Notes: generated by a model from the letters alone, not told the origin. A DNA stretch of 64,000 nt from Anaerolineales bacterium (GCA_016927115.1 JAFGNH010000037.1:1-64000), one strand, 5' to 3'; counted from the stretch's first letter, positions 1 through 8,835 are shown. Numbers and translations: made by a program.

Positions 1-5
1 AGCTG

Positions 6-314
6 TTGAACCGGAGGAAGAGGATCCGAAAACCCTATCTTCGAAGTGCGGTAAAAGACAGCTTTAATATGGCCATAACCGGTGTGGTTGCATTGGCGGC
101 GTCATGGACATGGTTCCTGGCCAAAGGACACATGTCCACGCATTTACATCAGGATGGAATGATGTATATGTATCCGTTTGCAATCGTATATTATATTTTC
201 TTCGGATATCTGATGCAGACAGTCCTCGATATTTTATTCTCCGGCCCGGTTGTTGAAAGTGATGGTGGACAGGTACCGGTACCATCCGGGCTCCAGGAAG
301 TTAATACAGACTGA
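6..314 (+). CDS. small hydrophobic (putative membrane) protein, possibly truncated by window edge
   Basis: 102-aa ORF with two hydrophobic segments (ITGVVALAASWTWFLA; YPFAIVYYIFFGYLMQTVLDILF); no family recognised. Confidence 0.5.
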   Translation: MNRRKRIRKPYLRSAVKDSFNMAITGVVALAASWTWFLAKGHMSTHLHQDGMMYMYPFAIVYYIFFGYLMQTVLDILFSGPVVESDGGQVPVPSGLQEVNTD

Positions 315-523
315 TACATCTCCTAAAGCAGCTGGTTTCTGGCCGAAACAGACAATCCTTCCTCGGGCCGGGAGTTTCTGTTAAGGGACAGTACAATACT
401 CATCAGGAAAACATGTAAGGGTATGTACATATCTGCTGCGAGCAATCTGTCATTGTGAAAAGCAGCGGAACTGATTGGCTCTCCAAAGGGTATCAACGCT
501 TCTTTCAAGGATGGAATATAAGG

Positions 524-545
524 AACCCCCGGTTGGGGGTTTTAT
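524..545 (+). terminator. hairpin AACCCCC-GGTT-GGGGGTT followed by TTATAA
   Basis: perfect 7-bp stem, 4-nt loop, short T run. Confidence 0.5.
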
Positions 546-641
546 AACAAGCAGCTTTGGTGTGAAAACTGAAACGTCCGGGTGATTGAAGGAATCTTCG
601 GCCCCGGACCGGGTCTCTTGATGAGGGGGCATCGTGAATAA

Positions 642-1454
642 TTACAGAGGACAGTTGAAACGGAAAGGGCAGGCGTAGCAAGGCCCGGTTTTTCCGGCCC
701 CCTGGCGCGATCGGATACGTTCGATACGGGCATAGCCTTCGCGGACGCGCTCGATGCCGGTGTGCACTTCGTCCTGCGTTACACGGACCTCGGTGCGCTG
801 GAAGGCCGGCTTGCGGATGCGGGACAGGTTCTCTACCCAGCGGTACTGGTCGTAGAAGGCGTGGATCCTGTCCTTGCCAAAGCTGCGGCGGGCGTAGATC
901 TGGTAAAGAGCCATCTGCATCGAGTCGGGCTGGTAGAACCGGCGGCCGGTTTTGTGGTCGATGAGATAGAGTTTATCACCGCGTTCCAGGACAAGGTCGA
1001 TCACACCCACAAAAGGAGGTAGTTCCTCGTCCAGAACCGTCACAAACGGGTGTTCGATGGCACAGATCCGGACGTCCTGCCACAGGTTCTGGTGGACGAC
1101 CTCAAGCGAGTTCTCCAGGTGATGGAGGTATTCTTCTTTACAGCTGCTTCGCAGGAACCCGAGCTGATCGTTGTGGTCGGGTTGATTGTCGTGCTGCAGC
1201 TTCTGGTAGATTCCGGCGATGGCTTCATGCAGCAGTTTGCCTTTGGTGAAATACTCGGGGATGGGGTCAGGATCCAATCCAAGGATGTACTGCAGGTAGT
1301 AGCGGTACTCGCAGGATTCGACGGTCGTTATCTGGGTGAAGCTGAGGTGCGGGATATGTTCGCGGCGCAGCGCTTCAGCAAAGTTTTCCGCGTTTTCTTC
1401 GATGCGGGAAATCAACGCCTGGATTGTCTCGAGTTCGACCTGGAAGCGGTACAC
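642..1454 (-). CDS. PD-(D/E)XK nuclease superfamily (RecB/Cas4-like) protein
   Basis: LSFTQITTVESCEYRYYLQYI, GKLLHEAIAG, VIDLVLERGDKLYLIDHKTGR, C-terminal CYACPFRFNCPL; GTG start at 1454 preceded by AGGAT. Confidence 0.8.
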   Translation of the reverse strand: MYRFQVELETIQALISRIEENAENFAEALRREHIPHLSFTQITTVESCEYRYYLQYILGLDPDPIPEYFTKGKLLHEAIAGIYQKLQHDNQPDHNDQLGFLRSSCKEEYLHHLENSLEVVHQNLWQDVRICAIEHPFVTVLDEELPPFVGVIDLVLERGDKLYLIDHKTGRRFYQPDSMQMALYQIYARRSFGKDRIHAFYDQYRWVENLSRIRKPAFQRTEVRVTQDEVHTGIERVREGYARIERIRSRQGAGKTGPCYACPFRFNCPL

Positions 1455-1654
1455 TGATGATCCTTTTTTTGCAGTAGTTTCAAGCTGTGGAAAGATAGTA
1501 CTTTCCGCCGCAGTGCCTGTCAACGATCTGGGCCTCACTCCTGCGAATCTATTCTGTTTGCCGCACCGACTGAAGATTGCTTCGTCACTCTTTTCAGACA
1601 GTATCCTTGTGGCAGTACGATGTGCGCTTCTCGCAACGACAGAATGCCTGAAGG

Positions 1655-1740
1655 GGGCGGGTTCCACGGATTACAGCTTGCAGAGGAGGACACAGGATCC
1701 GGAGGGTTTTTTTATCCGGAGGAACCTGTGGAACCCGCCC
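1655..1740. repeat. inverted repeat GGGCGGGTTCCAC (1655-1667) / GTGGAACCCGCCC (1728-1740) with internal direct repeat ATCCGGAGG x2
   Basis: arms are perfect 13-bp reverse complements; internal CACAGG/CCTGTG also complementary. Confidence 0.7.
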
Positions 1741-1957
1741 GTACGGGATCGATTTATTTTGTCCGGATGCGCAAAGGAATCACACAACTCTTCTGTCATC
1801 CTGAGCTTGCGAAGGATCTCCAGAACGAAAAAAAACCAAAACGAAACAGCGGAACCTTTTGGGCAATGGCAGGGAACGGTCACGACCGTTCCCTGCGCCA
1901 GACGCGGAGGGGACTATCCTCCCGGCGGTGGAAAAACTAAATCAGGCCGGGCGTCCT

Positions 1958-3145
1958 TTATAAAAGGAAATCAGAACGGAACAATTGTATCTTTTCTGAA
2001 GTATCGGTATGGTTATCGCAGTTATCCGTCGTGTCTCTGTGCTTTGTTCCAAATTCAAGGGATTTGATCTGCTTTTTCTTTTTTAAAATCGCCCTTATCT
2101 CTTCTGGACCTAGTATCTTTTCAATGTTCATTTCGACAAGACATTCGGCAGCAACCTGCCTGACCGCCAGTTCCGGATCATCCAGGAGTTCCAGCAGAGC
2201 CGGGACTGCTGGCGCGCCGATTTGTTTGACAGCCTCACGGGCACTTTTTTGTGCGTTGTTCGGTGTATGGCCCGGGGAATACATACCAGCCGCAGATTTT
2301 ACTAGCGGAGCTGTTGCACGCGGATCACCGATCTTTCCCAGCGCGGCAGCAAGTACGGTGATATCGAGATACCGCCTGGTATCCTGCAGTTGGGATATCA
2401 ACGATTCGACAGCCTCCACTGCCTTCAAGCCTCCCAACGCTCCGGCGGCAGCGAACATGCTGTGGCTATCCTCATTCAGGACAGTAACGAGGAGCGGGAT
2501 GGCGCGAGCCCGTAATTCTTCTGTCTTGCACAATTTGTGCATGGCACGAATGACCACAGGCCTGACAAGATAGTTGCTGTGATTCATAGCGGCAGCCAGT
2601 TTATCAAAATCAGCAGCTCCCAATTTGCTCAGCGCGAACTCGGCAGCGTCTTCAATCCTGTTCCGGGACCCAAGTTTGATTTCGGGGTCGGCCACAACTG
2701 TCAGGATCGGGTCGATCGCAGCCGGGTCGCCGTATTTTCCGAGGGCCTGGATGGCGATTTCTTTCAACTCCCATGAATAATCGTCGAGCAGGGCCAGGAA
2801 GTGCGGGTAGGAGCGCTTATCCTGAAGGTCACAGAGCACAGTGGCGGCAATTTTCTTGCGAGTGAAATCCTTATGCTTCAGCAGGGCGTTCAGCTGCCCA
2901 ACTGCGGGTGTCCCGATGTTTGCCAATGCTTCCTGCACCGAATCTTTCAACCAGTATTCATCCAGCGCCTTTATCAAGTGTTCAACAGCCTGCTCTGCCT
3001 TCAATTCACCCAATGCACGGGCGGCAGAAGCACGGACTTTGCTGTCAGCCCGGCTTTCTTTCTTGTAATCCAATGCTTTTATCAGGCCTTCCACATCACC
3101 ACGGGTTTTTAATTTGTCGATATTGGGAGGTCCGAACAATGCCAT
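1958..3145 (-). CDS. HEAT-repeat protein 1 with conserved C-terminal tail (…HRDTTDNCDNHTDTSEKIQLFRSDFLL)
   Basis: repeated HEAT units (e.g. ALGELKAEQAVEHLIKAL); ATG at 3145 (MALFGPPNIDKL) preceded by AGGTG; ORF track start 3205 is probably too long. Confidence 0.88.
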   Translation of the reverse strand: MALFGPPNIDKLKTRGDVEGLIKALDYKKESRADSKVRASAARALGELKAEQAVEHLIKALDEYWLKDSVQEALANIGTPAVGQLNALLKHKDFTRKKIAATVLCDLQDKRSYPHFLALLDDYSWELKEIAIQALGKYGDPAAIDPILTVVADPEIKLGSRNRIEDAAEFALSKLGAADFDKLAAAMNHSNYLVRPVVIRAMHKLCKTEELRARAIPLLVTVLNEDSHSMFAAAGALGGLKAVEAVESLISQLQDTRRYLDITVLAAALGKIGDPRATAPLVKSAAGMYSPGHTPNNAQKSAREAVKQIGAPAVPALLELLDDPELAVRQVAAECLVEMNIEKILGPEEIRAILKKKKQIKSLEFGTKHRDTTDNCDNHTDTSEKIQLFRSDFLL

Positions 3146-3211
3146 AACACACCTGCTTTCAGTGAACGATAAGCGGATTGTCGCGTGATTCTGAGCAGGG
3201 CACAAACGGAC

Positions 3212-4708
3212 TCAGAGCGAAAAATCAGCATGGAAATAGTCATGGTCGCTGTGCTGCTCACACTCCGCACCGAGATCCGTATGAGACAGGGTCTGGATTT
3301 TGTGTTCGTGAGTAAGAATAGCCTGTTTATCGGTCTTTGCCAGCTGGCCGGCGCGGTAAATATTCATCAGCGCGCCAGCAGCAGCCCTGCGTCTGGCCTC
3401 GTTGGAATCGAGACAGCCGAGCAGGGCGGGCACGGCACGCCTGTCCTGGATGCCGCCCAGCGCCTCTGCAGCTGATATGCCAACAGCTTCTTCGGGATCC
3501 TCAAGAAGCGGGAGCAGTGCTTCCAGTGCTTCCGGGGCACCGATCTTACCGAGCGACTGTGCAGCAGCGGCGCGGACGAGAGGGTGCTTGTCGTCCAGCA
3601 GCGCTATCAGTGGTTCAACCGCCTGTTGATCCTTGATCCAGCCCAGCGCGCGGCAGGCCAGTATGCAGAGGTCAGCTTTTTTACCGGTCAACAGTGATAT
3701 CAACGGTTCGACAGCTTCTGTGCCCACAGCCGCGAGTGCCCTGGCTGTTTGCTCTCCTGTAAAACCGCCGCTTTCTTTCCTCAGCAGCGCTATCAGCGGG
3801 TTTACGGCGCGAGGATCCTTGAGATCTTCCAGTGCGAAGAGGGCGTTATTACGCGCCTCCTTATACTCATCTTTCAGCAGTTTAGCGAGCGCTGGGACGG
3901 CGCGAGGGTCCTTCAGGGACCTGAGGGAAGCCGCAGCATTCGCACGGAGGTATTTGTTTTCACTTTCCAGGGCCCGGATTAATGGTTCAACTGCACGTTT
4001 GTCCCCTGTTCTCCCGAGGGCTTCAGCAGCAGCGTGAGCGACATGTTCATCATCAAGGGCATCGATGAGTGCCTCGACCGCGCGTTTTTGCTTGATTCCC
4101 CCCAACACTTCGGCAGCATGCCGGGGAGCAAACATTTCTCCAGAGCGAAGTAACCCGATCAGCGGATCTACCGCTGCGGAACCAAGCTTGCCAAGCTCAA
4201 CACCGGCCTTCTCACGCATTTTCGCATTGGAGGTCATCAGCTGAGAAGACCAATACCAGGCGCGATTATCTTTATCTGCATCCTCTGGTCTCCAGCCCAG
4301 ACTGCTTAATGCTTTGGCGGCACTTTCTCTCAGATACAGCTGATCGCCGCGGATTAATAACAGGAAGGCATCGAAAACTTTTTGTTCCTTAATTCCGGAA
4401 AGAACCCTAACAGCCCTGCTCCGGATGTCTGGATTGTTTTGCTGTAAAGCTGCGATCAAGGCTTCCACAGCAGTTTCGGTCTTGATCAGTGCCAGAGAAC
4501 TCACAGCTTCCATGGCGACAGAAGGTTTATCCTGTTCGAGTGCGGCGATAAGTGGGGGGACTGCTGACGCTGCGCCTATCTCACCAAGAGCCCGGGCAGC
4601 CTTTTGGCGAATGGAGACATCTTTCTGATAGCCGAGCGCCAGTATCAGTCCCTGGATATCTCCTTTGGCCTGCAATTTATCAATATTGGGGGGACCAAAA
4701 AGCCCCAT
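3212..4708 (-). CDS. HEAT-repeat protein 2 with conserved C-terminal tail (…HTDLGAECEQHSDHDYFHADFSL)
   Basis: many HEAT/PBS lyase-like repeats (AVEPLIALLDDKHPLVRAAAAQSLGKIG); MGLFGPPNIDKL start; GCAGGAGA upstream. Confidence 0.9.
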   Translation of the reverse strand: MGLFGPPNIDKLQAKGDIQGLILALGYQKDVSIRQKAARALGEIGAASAVPPLIAALEQDKPSVAMEAVSSLALIKTETAVEALIAALQQNNPDIRSRAVRVLSGIKEQKVFDAFLLLIRGDQLYLRESAAKALSSLGWRPEDADKDNRAWYWSSQLMTSNAKMREKAGVELGKLGSAAVDPLIGLLRSGEMFAPRHAAEVLGGIKQKRAVEALIDALDDEHVAHAAAEALGRTGDKRAVEPLIRALESENKYLRANAAASLRSLKDPRAVPALAKLLKDEYKEARNNALFALEDLKDPRAVNPLIALLRKESGGFTGEQTARALAAVGTEAVEPLISLLTGKKADLCILACRALGWIKDQQAVEPLIALLDDKHPLVRAAAAQSLGKIGAPEALEALLPLLEDPEEAVGISAAEALGGIQDRRAVPALLGCLDSNEARRRAAAGALMNIYRAGQLAKTDKQAILTHEHKIQTLSHTDLGAECEQHSDHDYFHADFSL

Positions 4709-5027
4709 GATTTTCTCCTGCTTTATCCGTATTCAGGTTATGTCGTTTTCCCGGTCCGGGGAATCCTGAATGGGTGTGTTTCATTCAAACAGCGGCCTGC
4801 TCCCGGGCTTTTCCAGGATTCAATCCATTGTAGAACGATCCGGTTTCCTTTACCAATTGTTAAGGTGCAGTTTCTCGAAAGGACCGGAGTTTCAGAGGAA
4901 TTCTTCCAGAATTCTTTGCAGCAGTTATAAAAAAAGCTCAGGATGGCGGGATCGGGGAATGGATATATAATTCGAGTGGTTAAACTCCATGGATTTATTG
5001 GCATAAAAAGAAGGTCCCGTTAACCCG

Positions 5028-5078
5028 GGCAGCAAACCTTCGAAGCTGCCGGACCAGGAGCCCGCGGTGCGGGTGTTT
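5028..5078 (+). promoter_or_regulatory. two tandem hairpins in the divergent intergenic region before the radical SAM gene
   Basis: GGCAGC(5028-5033)/GCTGCC(5045-5050) and CCCGC(5061-5065)/GCGGG(5069-5073) followed by TGTTTT. Confidence 0.35.
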
Positions 5079-5247
5079 TCAGGGTTGACCGGTTTATGGT
5101 CCTTCCTGTCACGATTGATTTTTCCGTTTTGCAGGCTGATTTGAATATCTTCGATCGATAAGATGAAGCAGGATTAAAAATCACACTGAACGGCAGGCGG
5201 CTGTTCGTCTCCTGCTGTCTGTAAAGGAACCGAAGATTCAAAACTTC

Positions 5248-7608
5248 ATGCTTCTCCCTTCCCTGGCCTGCCAGGCTCACTGCGGATACTGTTTCGGCCC
5301 CAATCACGGGCCGATCATGCCGCTTGATGTCTTCGACGCTGCGGTCGAATGGATTGATACCTTAACAAAAACCGCACAAACCGTTGAAATTACATTCCAC
5401 GGAGGCGAACCGCTTCTTGCCGGTCTGGACTGGTACCGGCAGGCTCTCCCCATTCTGCAGCAACGCTTCACCGGACGACTGAAGTTGGGGATCCAGAGCA
5501 ACCTGTGGCTGCTGGATGACGATTTCTGTGCGTTGTATAAAGAATATGCGGTTTCCATCGGGACTTCCCTGGATGGCCCGGAGGCTATAAACGATTCCCA
5601 GCGGGGCAAGGGCTGTTTCCGGCAAACCATGGCGGGGATCGAAACCGCCCGCCGTAATGGCTTGAACCCGGGTGTCATTTGCACATTCACACAGCTTTCC
5701 GCACCCCACTATCGGGAAGTATTCGAATTTTTTGCCAATGAGGGACTGGCATTCAGCATCCATCAAGCCGTGGACACTCTGGGCGGTGATGTAGAGAACG
5801 GGTTTACTCTCCACCCGGATGAAGCCGCACGCTTGATGCGGAATTTGTTCGAAACCTATCTGGATAACCTGCCGCGCACGAAAATTTCCAACTTCGACGC
5901 CATGGCCAGAGGGTTGTTCAACGGAAATGGTACTATCTGCACCTTCAGCGACTGCCTGGGGAAGTATCTGGCTGTCGGTCCAGAGGGAGGCATTTATCCC
6001 TGTAATCGGTTTGCCTATCATCCCGAGTGGCAGATCGGTTCGGTGATAGAGCTCCCCGACGAGGAAAAACTGGCTTTAACACCGGTCTGGCAGAAGCTGC
6101 GCAGGCGGGAACAAACCGTACTCGAGGATTGCGGGGACTGTACCCACTTTGAATACTGTAAAGGGGGCTGCCCATACAATGCCTTCGCTGCCGGGACAGA
6201 CAGGCGTGATCCGAACTGCCGGGTGTATCGCGAACTGTACGATTTGATCACGGAACAGGCGCTGCAGGAGGTCTTTTCCGAAGAAAACCTGGAAGTCGTT
6301 GTGCAACAAGGCTCCGGCAAAGCCGGGCTGATGCAGAAAGGGCGGCTGATCGGGATCATGAATAAGGAGCCGCACCCGTATGCAGCAGCAGGCAGAGCCC
6401 GTGAGGCTGCAGCATCGGTTGCCCTGGCCTGCAGTTCCTCGGTAGAAGAAGCTGTCGACAGGCTGGATCGGGCCGGGATTATCACCCGGCGTGAAGTCGC
6501 CCTGGGCAGCCTGCGGGCACTGCGTCAGCGGCTGGATCAGCGGCCGCTGCAGGGGATGGTCAATGCATACCTGCATGTAACCTACAGCTGCAATTTATCC
6601 TGTACACATTGTTATGCCAGGGGCGGGCCGGAGAAATCAGCGGCGATGGGCGTAGAGGAGATCAGGCGGCTGGTCCGGCAAACTGCTGCCGCCGGGTTCC
6701 GTAAAATTGTGATCACCGGCGGAGAACCGGTGCTGCACCCTCGGCGGGATGAGCTGCTCGCGGCACTGGCCGGACTGCGCAGAGATATCAAGCCGGCTCA
6801 GCTGGTGCTGCGCACCAACCTGGCATACCCGCTGACTCCAGCCCTTGCCGGCCGGATGGCGGAAACCTTTGACCAGATTGTGGTCAGTGTGGACGGTGAT
6901 GAAGCCTTTCACGACACCCGCCGGGGAGTCGGGACCTACGCCCGTACGGTGCAGAATCTGGGCGAACTGCTGGAGGTTCAGCCGGTACCGGAGATTCAGC
7001 TGATGGCCGTGCTGAGCGCGCAGCAGATCGAAGGGCTGCAGGGTGAGTCCGTGCTTGCACTCGGTGAAAGATTGCAGGTCGGGGTGCGCTTCAAACCTGT
7101 TTTGCCGATCGGCCGCGGCCGGGAACTGGATCTGACCCTTGAGCCTTATAACTCTCTGGATAAAGACAGCGAGATACTTGCTGCCGGCAGCCAGCCTACG
7201 TCCACCTGCGGACTGGGGAAAAACCTGAATATCGGCTCGGAAGGGGAGTGTTACCCGTGTTATGCCCTGATGGGGAAGGAACACCGGCTGGGAAATGTAT
7301 TTAAAGATGGGCTGGATCAAGTTCTGGCCCGGAATGATTCGTACCGGCAGGTGACTGTGGACAGCACTGAAAAGTGCAGGACATGCGCCCTGCGCTACCT
7401 GTGCGGCGGATTTTGCCGGGCCTGGGGTATCACTTCCGACCCGTATTCGGCGCCGGTTGATTGTCTGGCGCTGCAGAAACGAGCCGGAAAAAAACTTTCC
7501 GGTGCCATGGAAATACTGGGTATTTCTCGCGTGCAATGGCAGGGGGCGGGGCTGCCGCTGCCGGTTGACCTGGTTCCAGATCTCAATCCCACGGATAAAG
7601 GAAGGTAA
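5248..7608 (+). CDS. tandem (double) radical SAM/SPASM protein, putative peptide/protein maturase
   Basis: first CxxxCxxC (CQAHCGYC, nt 5269-5292) with SPASM-like Cys (CTFSDC…YPCNRF…CGDCTHFEYCKGGCPYNAF…NC); second CxxxCxxC (CNLSCTHC, nt 6589-6612) with SPASM-like Cys (CGLGKNLNIGSEGECYPCYAL…CRTCALRYLCGGFCRAW…DC); GGEP motif in each half. Confidence 0.92.
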   Translation: MLLPSLACQAHCGYCFGPNHGPIMPLDVFDAAVEWIDTLTKTAQTVEITFHGGEPLLAGLDWYRQALPILQQRFTGRLKLGIQSNLWLLDDDFCALYKEYAVSIGTSLDGPEAINDSQRGKGCFRQTMAGIETARRNGLNPGVICTFTQLSAPHYREVFEFFANEGLAFSIHQAVDTLGGDVENGFTLHPDEAARLMRNLFETYLDNLPRTKISNFDAMARGLFNGNGTICTFSDCLGKYLAVGPEGGIYPCNRFAYHPEWQIGSVIELPDEEKLALTPVWQKLRRREQTVLEDCGDCTHFEYCKGGCPYNAFAAGTDRRDPNCRVYRELYDLITEQALQEVFSEENLEVVVQQGSGKAGLMQKGRLIGIMNKEPHPYAAAGRAREAAASVALACSSSVEEAVDRLDRAGIITRREVALGSLRALRQRLDQRPLQGMVNAYLHVTYSCNLSCTHCYARGGPEKSAAMGVEEIRRLVRQTAAAGFRKIVITGGEPVLHPRRDELLAALAGLRRDIKPAQLVLRTNLAYPLTPALAGRMAETFDQIVVSVDGDEAFHDTRRGVGTYARTVQNLGELLEVQPVPEIQLMAVLSAQQIEGLQGESVLALGERLQVGVRFKPVLPIGRGRELDLTLEPYNSLDKDSEILAAGSQPTSTCGLGKNLNIGSEGECYPCYALMGKEHRLGNVFKDGLDQVLARNDSYRQVTVDSTEKCRTCALRYLCGGFCRAWGITSDPYSAPVDCLALQKRAGKKLSGAMEILGISRVQWQGAGLPLPVDLVPDLNPTDKGR

Positions 7609-7611
7609 CTG

Positions 7612-8835
7612 ATGGCACAGTTTGGACCACCCGATATCGAGAAGTTGGCTGCCCAAAAAAATTTGAAGGGCCTGATCAAAGCGCTGGATTACAACAGAGG
7701 GGATTGGGTAGAAGAAAAAGCTGTGCGGCATGCGGCAGTCTGTGCCCTGGGCGAGCTGAAGGACCCCCGCGCAGCTGCCGCGCTGGTAAAAAACCTGGCT
7801 TATTTCTACCGTATTTCGCAGCGCGGTGAATACTCATATCAGGGGTATTTGTTCGACCCCGAAACCTTTGTGGTTTCAGACGTATTGGTCGGGATCGGAC
7901 AGCCTGCCGCGGAACCACTGATGGCTGCCCTGGAACTGGAGCACCAGTCTCGCGAGACCAGGAATCGATTTTCAAAAGAAGCTTTTCTGATTGCCGTGAC
8001 ACTTGGCAAAATCGGTGTACAGCTGGGTGATCCCGGGATGTGCGTTCTGGCGTTTGAGGTTTACCTGCGCGAGAAATACCTTGCCCAATATGAAACAAGC
8101 AGCATCATGGAAACGCTGAATGAAAAACTGACGGAACTGGCAGAGCCGGCAATGGAGCTCCTTTTTGAAGCACTGCGGAAGCAGGACCCCCGCAGTGAAT
8201 CCATCCTGGAGCTGCTGGAGCTGTTAAAGGATCCCCGGGCTGTGGAGCCGCTGATTATACTCCTCCAGGGAAGTTCCGAAGGCGGCCTGCGGTTGAAAGC
8301 AGTTAATGTATTGAAGATTTTGAAAGATTCCCGGGCACATGAGCCTTTGATAGCCGCGCTTAATGATGAAAGCAAACTTGTGCGGGAGGCGGCCATCGAA
8401 GCACTGGGCGTTTTACAGGATCCTGACTTGGTAAAACCACTTACTGCCATGCTCAAGGACAGTGAAGCCCCTGTGCGGGAGGCTGCAGTGCAGGCTTTGC
8501 GGAAGCTGAAGGTAAACGCAGTGGACGAATTCATCGCCGCGCTCAAAGACACGGAAGCTTATGTGCGCACAGCGGCGATCGAAGCCCTCGCAGACCTGGG
8601 AGATACCCGTGCGGTGGAACCGCTGCTCGGCAACCTGGCAGCCCCGGGTTGGGAAGAGCGCAAGCTGACAGCCGAAGCGCTGCTGCAGTTCTATCAGCGG
8701 GAAGATATCAATGCTCAAATCAGAAAGAAGATCCTGGCCAGACGCAAACTGATTGTTGAACCACACTATTCACACGTCAACTGCGACACATTTAACCATA
8801 CGGATGTGGGCATCGGCCTGGACTTTCCGTTATGA
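7612..8835 (+). CDS. HEAT-repeat protein 3 with conserved C-terminal tail (…HYSHVNCDTFNHTDVGIGLDFPL)
   Basis: HEAT units (HEPLIAALNDESKLVREAAIEALGVLQ); MAQFGPPDIEKL start; 3-nt gap after radical SAM stop. Confidence 0.9.
   Translation: MAQFGPPDIEKLAAQKNLKGLIKALDYNRGDWVEEKAVRHAAVCALGELKDPRAAAALVKNLAYFYRISQRGEYSYQGYLFDPETFVVSDVLVGIGQPAAEPLMAALELEHQSRETRNRFSKEAFLIAVTLGKIGVQLGDPGMCVLAFEVYLREKYLAQYETSSIMETLNEKLTELAEPAMELLFEALRKQDPRSESILELLELLKDPRAVEPLIILLQGSSEGGLRLKAVNVLKILKDSRAHEPLIAALNDESKLVREAAIEALGVLQDPDLVKPLTAMLKDSEAPVREAAVQALRKLKVNAVDEFIAALKDTEAYVRTAAIEALADLGDTRAVEPLLGNLAAPGWEERKLTAEALLQFYQREDINAQIRKKILARRKLIVEPHYSHVNCDTFNHTDVGIGLDFPL

Noticed and set aside
1336-2067. 243-aa plus-strand ORF spanning the nuclease 5' end and the inverted repeat
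   Set aside because: Overlaps two supported minus-strand genes and crosses a hairpin/repeat region; no domain.
6637-7731. 364-aa minus-strand ORF opposite the radical SAM gene
   Set aside because: No recognisable domain; lies fully antisense to a strongly supported radical SAM/SPASM CDS, so a GC-driven shadow ORF.
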